A DNA stretch of 64,000 nt, taken from the NCBI GenBank assembly GCA_963725425.1, contig CAVRYJ010000031.1:620001-684000 (forward strand), in the 5' to 3' direction. The stretch is from Clostridium_I sp963725425. GTDB taxonomy: Bacteria; Bacillota; Clostridia; Clostridiales; Clostridiaceae. Made by a program: the position numbers and the translations under genes. Below, in pieces: positions 53,921 through 60,552 of the stretch. The notes under the pieces are model-generated. The model was not told the origin of the DNA. It saw only the letters and a program-made list of their open reading frames with translations, and did not search any database. Within the stretch, counting starts at the first letter, position 1, and the number at the start of each line of letters is the position of its first letter.

Positions 53921-53953
53921 CAATGTATCTTTATTTTCCATCATTTGTTTATA
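53921..53953 (-). promoter_or_regulatory. Conserved promoter-like block of paralog A
   Basis: The minus strand reads TATAAACAAATGATGG and AAAATAAAGATACATTG, 28 bp from the start codon. A nearly identical block lies 26 bp before paralog B (54608-54640). The GATACA box could be a -10 of a sporulation sigma factor; I cannot say which. Confidence 0.5.
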
Positions 53954-53996
53954 CTATATACTATTCCTCTGGTTAAAAAAGGTGAATCACTTTTAT

Positions 53997-54245
53997 CTAT
54001 TTTGATCCTTTACTTTTGTTTTTTGTCATAAGCTTAAGCATACTGATTATTGCAGCCAACTGCTTGAAATCTATATTATTTATTGTTTGTTGCAATTCCT
54101 TTATGTTTACATCATTCACAGTATTTTGCAATTTTTTCATATCCATATTTTTAAGCATATTCTGTATTTCTGCTGGATCCATATCTTTATTCTTTTCTTT
54201 ATTGTTTTCTTTATTGTTTTCTTTATTATCATTTTTACTAGACAT
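53997..54245 (-). CDS. Soluble partner with about 12-residue repeats (82 aa)
   Basis: Asn/Lys-rich N-terminus (NKENNKENNKEKNKD) followed by three repeats of about 12 residues: MDMKKLQNTVND, VNIKELQQTINN and IDFKQLAAIISM. The pattern is hydrophobic-Asp/Asn-hydrophobic-x-x-Leu. The 111-aa protein at 55593 has the same repeats. No Cys, no membrane helix. The ATG follows AAAGAGGTG. A GGAGGG hairpin separates it from paralog B upstream. Confidence 0.7.
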   Translation of the reverse strand: MSSKNDNKENNKENNKEKNKDMDPAEIQNMLKNMDMKKLQNTVNDVNIKELQQTINNIDFKQLAAIISMLKLMTKNKSKGSK

Positions 54246-54262
54246 AAAAACACCTCTTTATT

Positions 54263-54292
54263 TAAAGGAGGGTAAATACATACCCTCCTTAT
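54263..54292 (-). terminator. GGAGGG/CCCTCC hairpin after paralog B
   Basis: AAGGAGGGTA-TGTATT-TACCCTCCTT on the minus strand, between paralog B and the repeat protein; a partial terminator allowing some read-through is plausible. Confidence 0.6.
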
Positions 54293-54300
54293 AGTATAAA

Positions 54301-54582
54301 TTAGAAACCTGTTTTACATGGACTATTACAGGATAAATAGAATAAAGCTATTATAAACAATATGCTATTATCTACTAATTTACCTGCGCATCCTGATGAG
54401 GAACTAGAACTAGAACATGAACTTGTTCTTTTGCATTTCTTGCTAAACTGAAGTATTATTAAAATTAAAATTATTAAAGTAGGTAAACTACAGCCGCAAC
54501 CTCTTCCTCCAAATCCACCTATATTAGGAAATACTGGTGCACTTGGTTGACATCCACAATCACTTACATATCTTCTACTCAT
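54301..54582 (-). CDS. Small Cys-rich two-helix membrane protein, paralog B (93 aa)
   Basis: Gly/Cys-rich N-terminus (SDCGCQPSAP, GGRGCGC), then SLPTLIILILIILQFSKK, a loop with a Ser run (SSCSSSSSSSGC), and LVDNSILFIIALFYLSCNSPCK. About ten Cys residues suggest disulfide cross-linking if exposed. The start follows AGGGAGGGTTATTA. The upstream block matches paralog A. Confidence 0.75.
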   Translation of the reverse strand: MSRRYVSDCGCQPSAPVFPNIGGFGGRGCGCSLPTLIILILIILQFSKKCKRTSSCSSSSSSSGCAGKLVDNSILFIIALFYLSCNSPCKTGF

Positions 54583-54607
54583 TAATAACCCTCCCTTGGG
54601 TAGTAAT

Positions 54608-54640
54608 GCTTTGTATCATATTTTCCATCATTTGTTTATA
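54608..54640 (-). promoter_or_regulatory. Conserved promoter-like block of paralog B
   Basis: The minus strand reads TATAAACAAATGATGG and AAAATATGATACAAAG; same sequence and nearly the same distance to the start as the block before paralog A. Confidence 0.5.
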
Positions 54641-54691
54641 TTATATTTTATTCAATATATAAAAACTTGTGCTACTGTAAAATAAATTATG

Positions 54692-54973
54692 TTATTTTTT
54701 TGTATTCATTCTGCTCATGCCATAGGCTTCAATCAAAACAGTTATGAGTTCTCCTTTATCTGAATCTAAAAGGATTTTAATTGCATTTATTATTTCAGCT
54801 CTAGATTTATTATTTCCTTCTGCTTCCCTACTTCCCATTTTTTCAAGCACTGGAACCATATCCAAAACATTTATTTTACCTAATATTTTAGCTATATTGT
54901 CTAAATTAAAATCAAATGGACTGTTATTTTCAGGTTCTTTTACAATATGATGATGCTTTTTATGTGTAGGCAT
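54692..54973 (-). CDS. Soluble cluster protein related to the 111-aa protein (93 aa)
   Basis: His/Lys-rich start (MPTHKKHHHIVKEPENN), two hydrophobic helical repeats (FNLDNIAKILGK, INVLDMVPVLEKMG), then a C-terminal domain NAIKILLDSDKGELITVLIE that matches NALKPMVNSDKADLIDMILQ of the 55593 protein. The ATG follows TGAGGGGGTA. A shared fold and job with that protein are inferred. Confidence 0.65.
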   Translation of the reverse strand: MPTHKKHHHIVKEPENNSPFDFNLDNIAKILGKINVLDMVPVLEKMGSREAEGNNKSRAEIINAIKILLDSDKGELITVLIEAYGMSRMNTKK

Positions 54974-54999
54974 ATTTATACCCCCTCATTCTAAAATTG

Positions 55000-55044
55000 T
55001 TATGTTTTAGATAAACGCTAAAATAAAATTTATCTAAAACATAA
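55000..55044 (-). terminator. Hairpin after the 123-aa gene
   Basis: TTATGTTTTAGATAAA with its inverse (16-bp stem, 55000-55015 and 55029-55044), 13-nt loop. Confidence 0.6.
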
Positions 55045-55058
55045 CCTAAAATACAACT

Positions 55059-55430
55059 TTAAACAGTTTCTTCTGAAGTATGTTTTTTCCCATCCTTACA
55101 TAAAAATATCAAGGCAACTACAACAACAATAAATATTCCATTATTTCCTAAAATTTTTTTAAAACCAGCTTTATTATCATTAGGTGTATCATTAGCAATA
55201 TTTTCAAAAATCTTTTCTGCTGATGTATGTGAAGTTCTACGTTTATGTCCCCGATGCGTAGTAACCTTTTCCCTTTCTTTTTCATTTTCTTTCTTTTCTT
55301 CATCTCTATTAAAATTTAAGTTATAAAATTTTTTGCCTTTGCCAAATCCAAAAACAACTACAAGTATTAACGCCCATACAATTAAATTAGATCCTTTTCC
55401 GGTTTTACCCATCATATCCATTATACCCAT
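55059..55430 (-). CDS. Two-helix cluster protein with charged centre (123 aa)
   Basis: Helix 1 LIVWALILVVVFGFGKGKKF, a long charged loop rich in Lys/Glu/Arg/His (residues 35-95), then NNGIFIVVVVALIFLCKDGK. The second helix resembles DNGILFIIALFYLSC of the Cys-rich paralogs, so it may be a distant relative with one Cys left. The ATG follows GAAAGGAGGATAA. Confidence 0.6.
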   Translation of the reverse strand: MGIMDMMGKTGKGSNLIVWALILVVVFGFGKGKKFYNLNFNRDEEKKENEKEREKVTTHRGHKRRTSHTSAEKIFENIANDTPNDNKAGFKKILGNNGIFIVVVVALIFLCKDGKKHTSEETV

Positions 55431-55517
55431 ACTTTATCCTCCTTTCTAAAAAGCAAAATCTACGCTGTTAATATATACTATTCTTTAATCCATATTTTGC
55501 TTAGATTGCCTTAAAAA

Positions 55518-55591
55518 AAGGTGCATAAATTATGCACCTTTAGGCATGTAAAAAAATTGTCTTATTATCATTTATTCCTTATAAGATGCCT
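55518..55591. repeat. Hairpin plus short TAGGCATG-type repeat
   Basis: AAGGTGCAT-AAATT-ATGCACCTT (55518-55540), probably the terminator of the 111-aa gene's unit, followed by TTAGGCATG ... AAGATGCCTTT (55541-55591), which starts one base after that gene's stop codon. Confidence 0.5.
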
Positions 55592-55592
55592 T

Positions 55593-55928
55593 TCATCTCA
55601 ATATTTTACTTATAGTATAAATTTGAAGTATCATATCTATAAGATCTGCCTTGTCTGAATTAACCATAGGTTTCAATGCATTTAGCACTTCAAATTCCTT
55701 ATTTCCTCTAGGCCTTTTTTCATTTATATCTGCAGATTTCATACCCATAGGGCCAAATAAAGATGATAACTGCCCAATATCCACAGAGCCTAGTAAACTC
55801 ATTATTTGACTTATATCTATATTTTTAAATAAACCTGCCAAATTCCCAAAATCCATGTTGGCAAAATTATCATTATTTCCATCTATAACCTCTTCACCTT
55901 CTAGTGGCTCTCCATCGCTAGTTGACAT
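55593..55928 (-). CDS. Soluble protein with about 12-residue repeats (111 aa)
   Basis: Acidic start, then three repeats MDFGNLAGLFKN, IDISQIMSLLGS and VDIGQLSSLFGP, then a C-terminal helix pair VLNALKPMVNSDKADLIDMI. It shares the repeats with the 82-aa protein and the C-terminal domain with the 93-aa protein at 54692, linking all three. The ATG follows AAAGGGGTGATA, preceded by a GGAGGGC hairpin. Confidence 0.7.
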   Translation of the reverse strand: MSTSDGEPLEGEEVIDGNNDNFANMDFGNLAGLFKNIDISQIMSLLGSVDIGQLSSLFGPMGMKSADINEKRPRGNKEFEVLNALKPMVNSDKADLIDMILQIYTISKILR

Positions 55929-55944
55929 AATATCACCCCTTTAT

Positions 55945-55978
55945 TAAAAGGAGGGCCAACTTAATTGCCCTCCTTAAT
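55945..55978 (-). terminator. GGAGGGC/GCCCTCC hairpin after paralog C
   Basis: AAGGAGGGC-AATTAAGTTG-GCCCTCCTT on the minus strand, between paralog C and the 111-aa gene; the third instance of this hairpin type behind a Cys-rich paralog. Confidence 0.6.
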
Positions 55979-55980
55979 TG

Positions 55981-56205
55981 TTAACAAACACTTTGTTGTT
56001 TACAAGGATTACAACAACATAAATAAAATATAGTAATTATGAATAATATACCATCATCTACAAGTTGCCCGTCTCCATCCTCATCGGTATCTATACATTC
56101 TTTTTTCTTACTAAACTGCAAAACTATTAATATTAATATAGTAAGTTGCGATAAATTGCAACAACAATTTCCCCCACGTTTAAATGCTAAATTATTTGAA
56201 AACAT
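55981..56205 (-). CDS. Small Cys-rich two-helix membrane protein, paralog C (74 aa)
   Basis: GGNCCCNLSQLTILILIVLQ then FSKKKEC, an acidic loop (DTDEDGDGQ), and LVDDGILFIITIFYLCCCNP with a Cys-containing tail. Same pattern as paralogs A and B. It starts 33 bp after the 110-aa gene, so they are probably co-transcribed. The ATG follows GGAGGGGG. Confidence 0.75.
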   Translation of the reverse strand: MFSNNLAFKRGGNCCCNLSQLTILILIVLQFSKKKECIDTDEDGDGQLVDDGILFIITIFYLCCCNPCKQQSVC

Positions 56206-56238
56206 ATAACCCCCTCCCTAGGTAATTCATATTAACTA

Positions 56239-56571
56239 CTAAAAACTAGTGCTACTCCCAGCGAAATCTGTACCATCATCAGTATCCAAATTTATTATAT
56301 TTGTATTTGTATTTTTATTACCACCTGCAAGTAAAGCTAATATTACAACTACCCAGATTATTGATACTCTTCCAATACCGGCACCATTTCCCCTTCTACG
56401 CCTTCTGCAGCATGGATCATTGCAACCTGAAATAATTCCTCCAGCATTACCTCCACCACCACAACAGCAAAACAAAAAGAATATGACCACTAAAATCAGT
56501 AAAATATTGTTATTTTTTTTTCCAAAAAGGCCACAATTAGCAATATCCTTAGAGCTTAAACCCATACCCAT
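56239..56571 (-). CDS. Gly/Cys-rich two-helix protein (110 aa)
   Basis: Helix 1 NNNILLILVVIFFLFCCCGG, a loop with GCNDPCCRRRRRG (Cys and five Arg), helix 2 VSIIWVVVILALLAGG and a Thr/Asp-rich tail. First gene of the small-protein cluster. ATG behind GGGGAAGTGA. Composition fits a cross-linked surface or spore-layer protein; no family recognised. Confidence 0.65.
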   Translation of the reverse strand: MGMGLSSKDIANCGLFGKKNNNILLILVVIFFLFCCCGGGGNAGGIISGCNDPCCRRRRRGNGAGIGRVSIIWVVVILALLAGGNKNTNTNIINLDTDDGTDFAGSSTSF

Positions 56572-56935
56572 TCACTTCCCCAAGATTTTTTGAAGATGCC
56601 CTAAGCTTTAGTTCTTCACAATATATAATATTCTTTGCATATAAAAAATGACACAGTTACATATATTGCACATAAAATACTTTTACATTTAATGTTTTTA
56701 TGTTGAATTTATCCTTTCCCTTATTCTAATATATTTTAAACTATTAGTCATTTTAACTATTATATTTTATGCTTTTTGTATACCTCTTGTTACTAACTCG
56801 TTAATAATCTCATACCTTCTGGTGATGAAATTTCAAAGCTTAGTCTGGCTATAAAATGATACATAGACATAGTAGTGGCAGGATCCTACTGAAGTCTGAT
56901 ATAGCAAAGTAGCTGGAAATTGCAATACCCTCTAA
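56572..56935. other. Gene-poor stretch upstream of the small-protein cluster
   Basis: About 360 bp. It must hold the promoter of the 110-aa gene, but none stands out. On the minus strand 56793-56870 is a 25-codon frame (MSMYHFIARLSFEISSPEGM...) with no good ribosome site; I do not call it a gene. Confidence 0.3.
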
Positions 56936-57103
56936 AAAGTTAAGAGTTATTTAAGATTTTCTGACACAGCAGAAAATAAATAAAAGAAGAACACGTATAG
57001 ATTTGTAAACAAATCTATACGTGTTCTTCTTTAAAAACTCTTAACTCTTAACTCTTAACTCTTAACTCTTAACTCTTAACTCTTAACTCTTAACTCTTAA
57101 CTG
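56936..57103. repeat. Heptamer-flanked hairpin element, best-preserved AACTCTT copy
   Basis: Left AGTTAAGAGTTATTTAAG; hairpin GATTTTCTG...CAGAAAAT; then AAAGAAGAACACGTATAG plus ATTTG (56983-57005) pairing with 57010-57032, loop TAAA; then a pure array of about nine AACTCTT heptamers (57036-57101), the inverse of the left end. Confidence 0.75.
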
Positions 57104-57115
57104 ATGAATCCTGTC

Positions 57116-57406
57116 TTATATTACTTTCTTATATATATTTATTTCTCCTTGCTTTTCCATATATTTATTCATTTCAGGCACAATTCTTTGAAAATGCTCT
57201 GAAGCCATATGTGCTTTAAGAACTTCTTTATTTTCCCATTCTTCTATCATAGTAAGTATATTTTCATCATTTTCATCCTGATATATTTCATATTTTATAC
57301 ATCCATCTTCTTCTTCTTCTGTCAAATCCACTAGTTCTTTTACGAGGTCTAAAACCTCTTTAACTTTATTTAACTTAACAAAATTCTTTGCTATAACCTT
57401 TACCAT
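57116..57406 (-). CDS. Antibiotic biosynthesis monooxygenase-like (YgiN/ABM) protein
   Basis: A 96-aa dimeric alpha-beta barrel: MVKVIAKNFVKLNKVKEVLD, EEDGCIKYEIYQDENDENIL, EEWENKEVLKAHMASEHFQ. Members include quinol monooxygenases and heme-related enzymes; the activity here is unknown. The start at 57406 follows GAAGGATGG. It lies 22 bp downstream of a nitroreductase gene and may share its transcript. Confidence 0.85.
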   Translation of the reverse strand: MVKVIAKNFVKLNKVKEVLDLVKELVDLTEEEEDGCIKYEIYQDENDENILTMIEEWENKEVLKAHMASEHFQRIVPEMNKYMEKQGEINIYKKVI

Positions 57407-57428
57407 AACATTACCATCCTTCGATCTA

Positions 57429-57932
57429 TTATTTAAAGCTATCATAATGAACACTATCTTTATTAAACCTATCCACAAATGTACTTTTTTGATCTGGATA
57501 TCCAACTGGAACTACTGCGTATGGTACTATATTTTCTGGCAAATTAAAAAGCTCTTTGACAAAACTCATATTTTCTTCAGATACCGCTGTACCAAGCCAT
57601 ACCGCCCCCAGTCCCAAGTATGTAGCCTCTAATAATAGATTTTCTGTAGCTGCTCCTAAATCTTGTTGCCATGCATCTGCCACCTTAAGTTTGGCTTTAT
57701 TGGCCACTATTATAAACGTAACTGCAGAGTTTGCCACCATTTTTGAATATGGACTCATTCCTGATAATTTGCTTAATGTTTCTTTATTTTCAATTACAAT
57801 AAATTCCCATGGTTGTTCATTAACTGCTGATGGTGCTTGCATTGCTGCTCTTAATAATTTTTCTATTTTTTCCTTTTCAACTGGTTTATCTTGATATTTT
57901 CTTATACTTGTTCTATTAAAAATTGCTTCCAT
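57429..57932 (-). CDS. Nitroreductase-family FMN protein
   Basis: 167 aa: FNRTSIRKYQDKPVEKEKIE, the FMN phosphate motif in AAMQAPSAVNEQPWEF, GLGAVWLGTA, and PVGYPDQK near the C-terminus. Acts on flavin/NAD(P)H redox of unknown substrate. The start at 57932 follows TAGGAGGTAAT. It forms an operon with the ABM-like gene. Confidence 0.9.
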   Translation of the reverse strand: MEAIFNRTSIRKYQDKPVEKEKIEKLLRAAMQAPSAVNEQPWEFIVIENKETLSKLSGMSPYSKMVANSAVTFIIVANKAKLKVADAWQQDLGAATENLLLEATYLGLGAVWLGTAVSEENMSFVKELFNLPENIVPYAVVPVGYPDQKSTFVDRFNKDSVHYDSFK

Positions 57933-57996
57933 GTTATTACCTCCTAGTAATATATATTTTTTAGTGTATACCACCCATTAATTCATCTTAAATAAG

Positions 57997-58188
57997 TCAT
58001 TCTAATTTGCTACAAGCCTTATTAATTATTTCAGTTAGATGATTATAATCCTCTTCTCCAAGATATTTTTCATACCTCATATGAAGGTTACTCCATGCCG
58101 TATTTATATCATTTTTAAGTTTTTTCCCTTTTTCAGTTAAAAAATAAACGAATTTTTTCCTTCCGTTTTTCTTTCCAAAGTGAATCAC
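57997..58188 (-). pseudogene. MarR-family regulator, C-terminal remnant
   Basis: About 60 residues, FGKKNGRKKFVYFLTEKGKK onward, the wing and dimer helix of a MarR protein. The N-terminal DNA-binding part is missing; upstream is the end of an oxidoreductase gene, joined through AAGTGACAAGTGA, which is a heptamer-repeat sequence. It looks like a deletion that fused two distant genes. Confidence 0.75.
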
Positions 58189-58191
58189 TTG

Positions 58192-59160
58192 TCACTTAAC
58201 ATAATTAGCTGCATTAATCCCTGCAAGATTTCCTTCTTTAGCCACGCTATCAGCAGATTCATTAATGTGTAATGCATTTCCACATACAAAAATTCCTCCA
58301 ATATCAGTTTGCAAAGTTTCATCAACCTTAGGTCCCTGGGTTTCCTTTCCTATACTAACACCTAACTTACTAATAATCTCAATCTCAGGAATTAATTTAA
58401 ATGCCAGTATTAAATTATCACAAGCTATAAATTCCTCTGTACCTTCCATTTTTCTATTATTTATATCAACCTTTATAACATTTACCCCAGTTATCCTCTG
58501 TGTACCTTGAATTTGTATTACATCATATCCAAGTCTAACTGGTATATTAAAAGGTTTTACCCAGTTTTCAAAATTCTTTTTAAGTCCTAATATATGATTT
58601 TTACGTTCTATTATAGCCTCTACATGAATACCTTCAACTTCGAGCCTTCCTGCCATTATTAGCCCTATATTATTTGAGCCTAAAACTATAACATTTTTAC
58701 CAGTTGCATAGCCTTCCATATTAACAAATCTCTGAACAGCTCCTGCAGTATATATTCCTGCACACTTATTTCTGTTAATGTCGCCCTTTAAATTTCCATT
58801 TTCTCTAGCCCCTGCTGCGTATATCAAAGCTTTACCTCTTATCTTGAATACACCATCTGTTCCATTCACTGCAGTCACTATCTTATCTCTATCTATATTT
58901 AAAACTGTAGTATTAGTCTTATATACGATATTTAAAGTTTTAACTATTTCTATAAGCCTCTCAGCATATTCAGGACCTGTAATGTTTTCGTTAAAAGTAT
59001 CCATTCCAAATCCATCATGAATGCATTGATTTAATATTCCACCCAAGTTGTCCTCCCTATCTATTATAATTAAATCATCAATACCTTCTTTTTTAGCTGC
59101 TATTGCTGCCGAAATACCTGCGGGCCCTGCCCCTATAACAATAATATCATATATTTTCAT
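58192..59160 (-). CDS. FAD-dependent pyridine nucleotide oxidoreductase, possibly 3'-truncated
   Basis: 322 aa: FAD site IIVIGAGPAGISAAIAAKK, ILNQCIHDGFG, NAD(P) site NVIVLGSNNIGLIMAGRLE, and GGIFVCGNALHINESADSVA. It resembles the anaerobic NADH/FAD protein found with glycerol-3-phosphate dehydrogenase, though that family is longer and I see no partner. The stop TGA lies in a GTCACTT-type heptamer, so the natural C-terminus may be lost. ATG behind TGGAGG. Confidence 0.8.
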   Translation of the reverse strand: MKIYDIIVIGAGPAGISAAIAAKKEGIDDLIIIDREDNLGGILNQCIHDGFGMDTFNENITGPEYAERLIEIVKTLNIVYKTNTTVLNIDRDKIVTAVNGTDGVFKIRGKALIYAAGARENGNLKGDINRNKCAGIYTAGAVQRFVNMEGYATGKNVIVLGSNNIGLIMAGRLEVEGIHVEAIIERKNHILGLKKNFENWVKPFNIPVRLGYDVIQIQGTQRITGVNVIKVDINNRKMEGTEEFIACDNLILAFKLIPEIEIISKLGVSIGKETQGPKVDETLQTDIGGIFVCGNALHINESADSVAKEGNLAGINAANYVK

Positions 59161-59635
59161 AAATTTACCTCCAGAGTACGTTACAATAAAAAAAATGTAG
59201 ATTAATCTTTATCCAAATCTATAATGATAAAATTAGTAAGCCTACCTATTGATTTTATCATTATATACTTTAACATTCAACAAAGATATAAACAGAGTTC
59301 TTTAGGGTAAAACGTTAGTAAGGCAGGTATCAACCGTTATCTCCAACTTAATAAGAGGATGTCCAAAAATGATAAGAAATTTCAAAGCAATTTGTCAAGT
59401 TAAGAATTAAGAGTGAAAAATTGAAAGTTACTGTTGATTTTTCTTGAGAAGAGTGAAGAAAACCATCATTACCTTTCAATTTTTAATTCTTAACTTTGTT
59501 ATTTTTAGGGCAGCCTCTCTCTTTAGAATAAGATGGGTGTGTTAAATATTGTAGTCATCGCATAAAATAACAAACAGTTTTCTAATTTGATTATTTTGCC
59601 CGAAGGCAAAATTTCCTTAACTCTTAACTTTTAAC
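59161..59635. other. Repeat-rich gene-free stretch between the oxidoreductase and ferredoxin-like genes
   Basis: Perfect 14-bp inverted repeat TATAATGATAAAAT (59220-59233) with its inverse at 59252-59265, a possible operator or terminator. Then an inverted element AGTTAAGAATTAAG ... CTTTCAATTTTTAATTCTTA (59396-59500), and a hairpin TTTTGCC/GGCAAAA with TTAACTCTTAACTTTTAAC at the end. No protein-coding frame. Confidence 0.5.
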
Positions 59636-59636
59636 T

Positions 59637-60377
59637 TTATTTACTCTGCTTTCCTTCTGTACTTATTATAACTTCTCTATATGGTAAAATAATTTTTGCT
59701 TCCAGCATTGCTGATTTTACAGCATCCACAATTCCGCCGCAGCATGGTACTTCCATTCTTACCACTGTTATGCTTTTTATATCATTATTACTCAAAATAT
59801 CTATTAACTTTTTCTTGTAATAATTTACGTCATCCAATTTAGGGCATCCTATAACTGTTATATGATCCTTTATAAAATCCTTATGAAAATCAGCATAGGC
59901 ATAAGCTGTACAATCTGCTGCTACCAATAGATTCGCTCCATTTAAATATACTGCTCTTGTATTTATTAAATTTAGTTGGACAGGCCATTGTCTTAGTTCC
60001 GAACTATTCTTTTCCTCACTAGTAATATCTATCTTCTTTACTGTTTTTTCTGAAACATGAGATTTTCTAACTATTGTCCTTGCTACTGTGCCTGGACATC
60101 CACAAGGCATATCATGTTCATCCGGTAAATTTTTTTCTTTTTCTTCCTTAAGATCTTGAACCGCATCTACGCTATACTCAGTAGCATCTCTTTCTATTAT
60201 TTCAATAGCTCCTTCAGGACATCCTGGAAGGCAATCACCTAGCCCATCGCAATAAATATCACTTATAAGACTTGCTTTTCCATCCACTAGTTGAATTGCT
60301 CCTTCATGACAAGCTTTTATACATATTCCACAACCATTACATTTTTCTTCATGTATTTTAACAATTTTTCTTTTCAT
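59637..60377 (-). CDS. 4Fe-4S ferredoxin-domain protein
   Basis: 246 aa. Two iron-sulfur motifs: EEKCNGCGICIKACHEGAI and CDGLGDCLPGCPEGAI. A middle region has CGCPGT, and the C-terminal part has VAADCTAYAYADFH, IGCPKLDD and EVPCCGGI, Cys-rich. The start at 60377 follows CGGAGGC. Divergent from a Crp/Fnr gene; this pair is common in clostridia and is linked there to nitrosative-stress control, by inference. Confidence 0.87.
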   Translation of the reverse strand: MKRKIVKIHEEKCNGCGICIKACHEGAIQLVDGKASLISDIYCDGLGDCLPGCPEGAIEIIERDATEYSVDAVQDLKEEKEKNLPDEHDMPCGCPGTVARTIVRKSHVSEKTVKKIDITSEEKNSSELRQWPVQLNLINTRAVYLNGANLLVAADCTAYAYADFHKDFIKDHITVIGCPKLDDVNYYKKKLIDILSNNDIKSITVVRMEVPCCGGIVDAVKSAMLEAKIILPYREVIISTEGKQSK

Positions 60378-60474
60378 CTTGTTTGCCTCCGATTTATATT
60401 TTATATTAATGAAGCATATCCATTTTATCGTTGCTTTCATGTTTTTATTATAGTAATATTTTAATATAAAGTCG

Positions 60475-60488
60475 GTAACTTATGTTAC
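60475..60488. promoter_or_regulatory. Crp/Fnr-type palindrome in the divergent region
   Basis: GTAAC-TTAT-GTTAC between the ferredoxin-domain gene and the Crp/Fnr gene; likely the operator for that regulator. It resembles the HcpR-type sites reported for clostridia as I remember them. Confidence 0.6.
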
Positions 60489-60552
60489 GTTCTACAAAAG
60501 TATTTTGGATTTATCTTAAATATTAAAAATAAATAAAATGGAAGTGAACAAA

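Noticed and set aside
56793..56870. 25-codon frame MSMYHFIARLSF... on the minus strand
   Set aside because: It has no good ribosome site and is too short to judge by composition; recorded only as part of the gene-poor stretch.
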